The translations under genes and the position numbers were made by a program. Source: Coriobacteriales bacterium (GTDB lineage Bacteria > Actinomycetota > Coriobacteriia > Coriobacteriales > UBA8131). Taken from it: DNA of 9,249 nt. Positions within the stretch are counted from its first letter, which is position 1. Every line of letters starts with the position of its first letter. Where the stretch lies: the NCBI GenBank assembly GCA_031268525.1, contig JAIRXA010000002.1, positions 1 through 9,249 of the forward strand, written 5' to 3'. Shown here piece by piece: positions 4,784 through 9,249 of this stretch. Below the pieces are notes generated by a model. The model ran no database searches and was not told where the DNA came from. It worked only from the letters and a program-made list of their open reading frames with translations.

Positions 4784-7180
4784 ATGATTGAGCGTCTTAA
4801 GAATATCATACTGTCATACCTCTATGACGAGGCCATTCCGATGCAAGGTCGGCTGTTCAATGTGATGATACTCATTGGACTTGTCGCAACTGGTATGGCG
4901 CTTGCCAGCCATTCGGTGATCAGCCCCCGTCTTTCAGTATTCGTCGTGATGATGCTCAGTGCAGTCGTCCTCGTCGTTTCTTTCGCCCTTGCAAACCATT
5001 TCCGCCGCTACACTTTCGCGGTCTATGTCTCAATCATCCTGGTCTTTGACATCGCTTACCCCATAAACTTCTTCTTCTGGGGCGGTCTGCACTCCAGCAT
5101 GATTACTTTCTTTGCTCTGACCATCGTTTTCATTTTCCTGCTCTTGTCTGGCTGGCGCCTGTTCTGGATGGCTTTGCTCCACATCGCAATTATCGCAAGT
5201 TGCTATTTTTTAGAATTTCGCTTTCCCGCACTCGTCACCCAACTACCGCTGAGCTACCAGTTTATCGACGCGGTGTACAGCCTGATTCTCTGCGCAGTTT
5301 TCATCGGCTTGGTCTTGCAGTTTATGATCAGTACCTATACAGCAGCTCAAACTCGGGCACTTTCATTCGCCGAAAACATCGAACATAAAAATGCTCTCCT
5401 CGAAGTCGGCGATCATATGTCTTCCATCCTATTGACCTCAGACATCGATGACTTTGAACAGGGACTCAAAATGGCCCTGGCAACCCTCGGCTCCGCGATC
5501 AAGGTTGATCAAATCACGATCCACAAAGCCCTGTTTGATGAGGACGACCAGCTCCTGGCGATGGACAATGAGTTCATCTGGACAAGGAGCGGAATCGTTC
5601 AAACGAGGACCGACGACACCAGCGAGCAAGCCGCCATACAAAGCCTCTCGGGCCTGATGCCAAGGTGGCTGGCAGGAGAGATCACCTTCTGCTCGGCAGG
5701 CGAAAACACAGGCGACTATGACGATCATTTCCTTGCCCTCCTCAGGACGCGCGGAATAAAATCCCAGACTACCATCCCGATCTTTGTGGATAAAGCGCTT
5801 TGGGGAACGGTAGCTTTCGATAACTTTACCTCCGAGAATTCCTTCACAGATGAAGAGCTTCATATCTTACGCTCCAGTAGCCAAATGATCGTAAACTCAA
5901 TTATTCGTATTGCCATGATCAAGGATTTCCGCGATGCCAAGGACGCCGCCCTCGCGGGCACCCGCGCAAAAGGTGATTTTCTCTCAAACATGAGCCATGA
6001 GATACGCACCCCGCTCAACGCCATTATCTCCATGACCAAGCTCGCGCGCTTTGAGCAGGATACGGAGAAGGTTTCGGGCTATGTTGACAGGATGGAGCAG
6101 GCCTCGAACCATCTGCTCGGCTTGATCAATGATATTCTTGATGTCTCGAAGATCGAAGCTGGCGCCTTCGAACTCGCTGAGGTGCCCTTTTCTCTGCGCG
6201 AAATGGTCTCGCATATACTCTCCATCATGAGCTTCCGCGCAAAAGATCACGCACAGACACTCGAATCGATCATCGAGGAAGACCTGCCCGATCTCTATCT
6301 GGGCGACGATCAGCGACTCTTCCAGGTTCTCGTGAACCTGCTTGGGAATGCCGTGAAGTTTACACCAGAGGGTGGCGCCATTCGCCTCGCTATCCGACGC
6401 GCAGGCACCGACGATCTGGCGAAGGCTGCAGATATCAGGGAGCAGCGCCAGACCGAGGACGGCCAGCTTCATGACCGGCCGCACGAAGCGCAAGCGAGGA
6501 TTACCCTGTGCTGCTCGGTGCGCGATACCGGTGTTGGCCTCTCCGAGGATACAAAGGGGCACATCTTTGAGGTCTTCCATCAGGCAGAGAGCACCACATC
6601 TCGTAAATATGGCGGCACGGGTCTGGGGCTCCCCATCTCCCGCACCATCGTTGAAATGATGGGTGGAACCATCTGGGTCGAATCCACGCTCGGTAAGGGG
6701 GCCGAATTCTTCTTCACAGTCGCGCTGCCCGAGGCAAGACCCGAGGACATGCCCTCACAGCAAGACTCCCGCACGACGCTGATCGATCCCATAGACCTCA
6801 AGGGCAAGCGTTTGCTCGTTGCTGAGGATTTTGAGGTCAACCAGGAGATACTGGCGGCGGTGCTGGAGGGAACGGGGGTCGATATCGTCTTTGCCGACAA
6901 CGGCCAGTTGGCTCTTGATGCCTTTGAGGCTGCCAACGGTAACTTTGACATGATCCTCATGGATATCCAGATGCCGATCATGGACGGCTACGAGGCAACG
7001 CGGGCTATTCGCAGCCTGTGGTATGACAACGCACAGACGATCCCGATCATCGCCCAGACGGCTAATGTCTTTCGTGATGACATCGAGAAAGCCCTGGAGG
7101 CGGGCATGAACGGCCATCTGGGAAAGCCGATAGACTTTGACGAGCTCATCGCCACATTGCGTCGCTTTCTTTCTGAATGA
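4784..7180 (+). CDS. Membrane hybrid sensor histidine kinase / response regulator
   Basis: A 798-residue orphan hybrid kinase. Six membrane segments (about residues 24-44, 50-70, 76-95, 103-121, 124-143, 159-182) precede a GAF-like sensory domain (about 200-375) and a short helix. The HisKA domain has FLSNMSHEIRTPLNAI with phospho-acceptor H405. The HATPase shows the N box NLLGNAVKFTPEGG (N518, N522), DTGVGL (D581), FEVFHQ and GGTGLGL (from 610). A receiver domain (674-796) carries the ED pair, phospho-acceptor D727 in ILMDIQMP, a QTAN motif and GKPID. Autophosphorylation at H405 and transfer to D727 are expected; the final output partner is not in the window. I chose ATG 4784, with AAGGA at 4773-4777, over an in-frame GTG at 4742 that lacks a ribosome site. 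Residues 540-571 are a charged insertion between the N and G1 boxes. The signal sensed is unknown. Confidence 0.94.
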   Translation: MIERLKNIILSYLYDEAIPMQGRLFNVMILIGLVATGMALASHSVISPRLSVFVVMMLSAVVLVVSFALANHFRRYTFAVYVSIILVFDIAYPINFFFWGGLHSSMITFFALTIVFIFLLLSGWRLFWMALLHIAIIASCYFLEFRFPALVTQLPLSYQFIDAVYSLILCAVFIGLVLQFMISTYTAAQTRALSFAENIEHKNALLEVGDHMSSILLTSDIDDFEQGLKMALATLGSAIKVDQITIHKALFDEDDQLLAMDNEFIWTRSGIVQTRTDDTSEQAAIQSLSGLMPRWLAGEITFCSAGENTGDYDDHFLALLRTRGIKSQTTIPIFVDKALWGTVAFDNFTSENSFTDEELHILRSSSQMIVNSIIRIAMIKDFRDAKDAALAGTRAKGDFLSNMSHEIRTPLNAIISMTKLARFEQDTEKVSGYVDRMEQASNHLLGLINDILDVSKIEAGAFELAEVPFSLREMVSHILSIMSFRAKDHAQTLESIIEEDLPDLYLGDDQRLFQVLVNLLGNAVKFTPEGGAIRLAIRRAGTDDLAKAADIREQRQTEDGQLHDRPHEAQARITLCCSVRDTGVGLSEDTKGHIFEVFHQAESTTSRKYGGTGLGLPISRTIVEMMGGTIWVESTLGKGAEFFFTVALPEARPEDMPSQQDSRTTLIDPIDLKGKRLLVAEDFEVNQEILAAVLEGTGVDIVFADNGQLALDAFEAANGNFDMILMDIQMPIMDGYEATRAIRSLWYDNAQTIPIIAQTANVFRDDIEKALEAGMNGHLGKPIDFDELIATLRRFLSE

Positions 7181-7223
7181 GTCAGTAAGTTTACCGAAAG
7201 ATTGATATGATGCGGTTTTGAAA

Positions 7224-7232
7224 TGGTATGAT
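7224..7232 (+). promoter_or_regulatory. Extended -10 promoter for the exonuclease gene
   Basis: TGGTATGAT fits TGnTATAAT with one mismatch and lies 22 bp before the ATG. The best upstream box, TTGATA at 7202-7207, is 19 bp away, longer than ideal, which is tolerable with an extended -10. The exonuclease may therefore be expressed apart from the kinase, 74 bp upstream. Confidence 0.45.
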
Positions 7233-7254
7233 TCTACTATGAAACGAGCTTAAA

Positions 7255-8064
7255 ATGCGCTGTATTTCCTGGAATGTCAACGGTCTGCGTGCGGTGATCA
7301 ACAAGGGCTTGTTCTACACCGCCTTCGAGGCCTTCGATGCCGACGTCTTCGCCCTGCAGGAGATCAAACTGCAGGCAGGGCAGGTTGATCTTGAGTTGCC
7401 AGAAGGCTATCACCAGACCTGGAGCTACGCCGAGAAGAAGGGCTACGCCGGTACGGCGGTCTTCTCCCGAGAGACCCCCCTGCAGACGATACATACGCTC
7501 GGACTCAAACCTGGAGATACCGGTGGCACGGGCGACCACGGGCTGCCCGATCCCTCCATTCTTGATACCGAGGGGCGTCTCTGTGCCGTAGAGTTCGAGC
7601 GTTATTGGTTCATCTGCTGCTACACGCCCAATTCACAGGATGAGCTACGCCGCCTCGATCTGAGACTTGCCTGGGGTCGGGCGTTTACGCGCTTCGCCAA
7701 ACGATTGGCCAAGAGAAAGCCTGTTGTCATCTGCGGTGACCTGAATGTCGCCCACACCGAGATCGACCTCAAAAATCCCAAGACGAACCATTTTAACGCG
7801 GGTTTCACCGATGAGGAACGCGCGGACTTCTCTGCCCTGCTCAAAGCAGGCTTTACCGACAGCTTCCGCCATCTGCACCCCGAGACGACCGGAGCATACT
7901 CCTGGTGGAGCTTTCGTGGCAGAGCGCGGGAGAACAACGCGGGGTGGCGCATCGACTACTTTGTGGTATCCAACGACCTTGCCCCCCTGATCAGCGAGGC
8001 AAGCATCTACCCCGAGGTCACTGGCTCGGACCACTGTCCGATTGGGCTGGAGATAGAGCTTTAG
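7255..8064 (+). CDS. xth: Exodeoxyribonuclease III (AP endonuclease, ExoA/Xth type)
   Basis: A 269-residue EEP-family nuclease that cuts at abasic sites and trims 3' ends during base excision repair. The active-site motifs are all visible: WNVNGLR with N7, LQEIK with metal-binding E36, CYTPNS with Y123, GDLNVAHTEIDL with D162 and N164, WRIDYFVVS, and GSDHCPIGLEI with the D259-H260 pair. Length is slightly above the usual 250-255; the extra residues are in a loop around 85-103 (PGDTGGTGDHGLPDPSI) before the conserved EGR strand. No strong Shine-Dalgarno precedes the ATG, but the start coincides with the family N-terminus (MRCISWNVNG). The gene ends 18 bp before the stop of the convergent transporter. 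Confidence 0.95.
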   Translation: MRCISWNVNGLRAVINKGLFYTAFEAFDADVFALQEIKLQAGQVDLELPEGYHQTWSYAEKKGYAGTAVFSRETPLQTIHTLGLKPGDTGGTGDHGLPDPSILDTEGRLCAVEFERYWFICCYTPNSQDELRRLDLRLAWGRAFTRFAKRLAKRKPVVICGDLNVAHTEIDLKNPKTNHFNAGFTDEERADFSALLKAGFTDSFRHLHPETTGAYSWWSFRGRARENNAGWRIDYFVVSNDLAPLISEASIYPEVTGSDHCPIGLEIEL

Positions 8065-8082
8065 GTTCCGTAAATAACGGTG

Positions 8083-9249
8083 CTACACGGACGGTCTACT
8101 CGTCCTGTTCCATCGGTCCAGACCACGAAGACTTGGAGGTATGAAGGCCAGAGTTGCAAGCAACGTCAAAGCAATACCGCAGACCAGATACCAACGCTGC
8201 GAAGTGAAGCTCTCCCCCATTATCGTCACCACAATCATCCCCAGCGGTGTCGCAAAATTGATCAGTGAATTGAGCAGGGCCATGACCCGCCCGAGCTTCA
8301 AGGGCTCAATGCGACGTTGCACCGTGGCATTGAGGGGGCCCTGCATGAAAGGCCACACCAGCCCAAGGATAACGGCCAGCGGCAGAAACCAGGTGAAGGC
8401 TGACGTGGGCGTCTGACTGATTGCAAGCACAATGATGCCCTGCGAAATGCAGGAGAGCAACACCAGACGGATCAGATGGCGTCCGCCTCCCCAGATCCCC
8501 AAAATGATTGAACCGACGAGAAAGCCGCTGCCAAACAGGGCCTCCGACACCGAGACTTCCACCGCTCCTCCCTGAAAGTGCTCATAGATCAGCAGGGGCC
8601 ACAGGGCATTGACCGGCTGAAAGACCAGTACGCCGAGCATGACAAAGAGAAAGAGCATGGTCATGCCACGAATCGCACGCACGGCGCGCGCACCCTCCAG
8701 CATCTCTGAAAACACACCCGAACGCTGTTCGATGCTCAAATGCACGTCAGGAACCGTAACAAACAGCAGGATGACGGCCGCAATCGCCGCGCCGAGCGTG
8801 TGAAAGATCAGGGTCGCCTGCAAGCCGATAAGGGTATAGAGCAGAACGCCGAGTGGCGGCGATATGATGGCAGCGCCCCCGACGATGGTCTGTGAGAGCC
8901 CGTTGACGCGTCCCAGATGCCGCTCTGGAACGACCAGTGGCAGAATAGCCTGAAAGGAGGGTCCCTGAAAGGACTGGCCGATGCCTCGCAAAACGAGAAG
9001 ACTCAGGATCAGGGGCAGGGTGACCTGGCCAAGGATGATCAAAAGCGACGCGGCAAGGGAGGCAAGAGACAGGAAGACCTCAGAAGCAATAAGTACCTTC
9101 TTGCGATCATAACGGTCGATGAGCGTGCCGATGAAGGGACCGAGAAGAGCCCCCGGGATTGAGTTCAGGCCCATGCCTGCCGCCAGAACAACCACGTTGG
9201 AGGTTGTGACGGTCAGGTGCCAGATCAGGGAATAGCCTGCGGCGAAGGA
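8083..9249 (-). CDS. MFS exporter (MFS_3 / Mef-EntS-like), N-terminus beyond window
   Basis: The minus-strand frame is open from the right edge to TAG at 8083-8085, giving 388 visible residues; by family comparison only about 20-25 N-terminal residues are missing. A GTG at 9193-9195 is an internal codon, not the start, because the upstream codons already encode the first membrane helix (SFAAGYSLIWHLTVTTSN). The cytoplasmic motif A reads GTLIDRYDRKKV, and long hydrophobic helices continue along the chain with a central loop (VHLSIEQRSGVFSEMLEGARAV). The sequence fits the proton-driven exporter group of macrolide and enterobactin exporters. The substrate cannot be inferred, and no regulator is in view. 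Confidence 0.92.
   Translation of the reverse strand, partial: SFAAGYSLIWHLTVTTSNVVVLAAGMGLNSIPGALLGPFIGTLIDRYDRKKVLIASEVFLSLASLAASLLIILGQVTLPLILSLLVLRGIGQSFQGPSFQAILPLVVPERHLGRVNGLSQTIVGGAAIISPPLGVLLYTLIGLQATLIFHTLGAAIAAVILLFVTVPDVHLSIEQRSGVFSEMLEGARAVRAIRGMTMLFLFVMLGVLVFQPVNALWPLLIYEHFQGGAVEVSVSEALFGSGFLVGSIILGIWGGGRHLIRLVLLSCISQGIIVLAISQTPTSAFTWFLPLAVILGLVWPFMQGPLNATVQRRIEPLKLGRVMALLNSLINFATPLGMIVVTIMGESFTSQRWYLVCGIALTLLATLAFIPPSLRGLDRWNRTSRPSV

Noticed and set aside
5984..6580. 198-residue minus-strand frame inside the kinase gene
   Set aside because: It is complementary to the HisKA/HATPase coding region and has no family resemblance or ribosome site.
8065..8082. Terminator between the convergent exonuclease and MFS genes
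   Set aside because: The only symmetry is a 4-bp CCGT/ACGG hairpin with no T-run, too weak to call.

Overview
The window (about 9.2 kb, moderate GC) reads as bacterial chromosome, tentatively from a Gram-positive lineage, possibly Coriobacteriia (Actinomycetota). The hints are a small DUF6110-type membrane protein beside a non-canonical P1B ATPase, a tmRNA tag ending in YALAA, and actinobacterial-looking protein sequences. This placement is an inference from memory of the families and was not tested.

Layout from left to right. Positions 1-1322 (minus) hold the N-terminal 440 residues of a heavy-metal-type P-type ATPase that runs off the left edge. Just upstream in the same direction is a small single-pass membrane protein (1380-1676), probably its partner. 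Next comes a striking perfect inverted repeat with two 44-bp arms (1761-1888), then a VapBC-type toxin-antitoxin pair (1903-2528, minus). Its promoter region carries a three-copy TATAACA repeat. The tmRNA gene ssrA lies at 2683-3036 (minus), with a structured, gene-free stretch of about 336 bp upstream of it.

Positions 3373-4623 (minus) encode one polypeptide that fuses FolK (HPPK, folate synthesis) to RsmI (16S rRNA C1402 2'-O-methyltransferase). The divergent spacer (4624-4783) contains a perfect 11-bp inverted repeat that looks like an operator. It leads into a plus-strand membrane hybrid histidine kinase (6 TM, GAF-like, HisKA, HATPase, REC; 4784-7180). An exonuclease III (7255-8064) follows on the same strand, behind its own likely extended -10 promoter. 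It converges on a minus-strand MFS exporter (8083 to the right edge) that lacks only its first residues.

The genes do not form one pathway. The left part (metal ATPase plus partner, dispersed repeat, toxin-antitoxin, ssrA) looks like accessory or plastic DNA next to a known integration hot spot. The right part is housekeeping (FolK-RsmI, ExoIII) mixed with sensing and export. The least expected items are the 44-bp inverted repeat pair, the FolK-RsmI fusion, and the ATPase with YSC in place of CPC together with its PacL-like partner.
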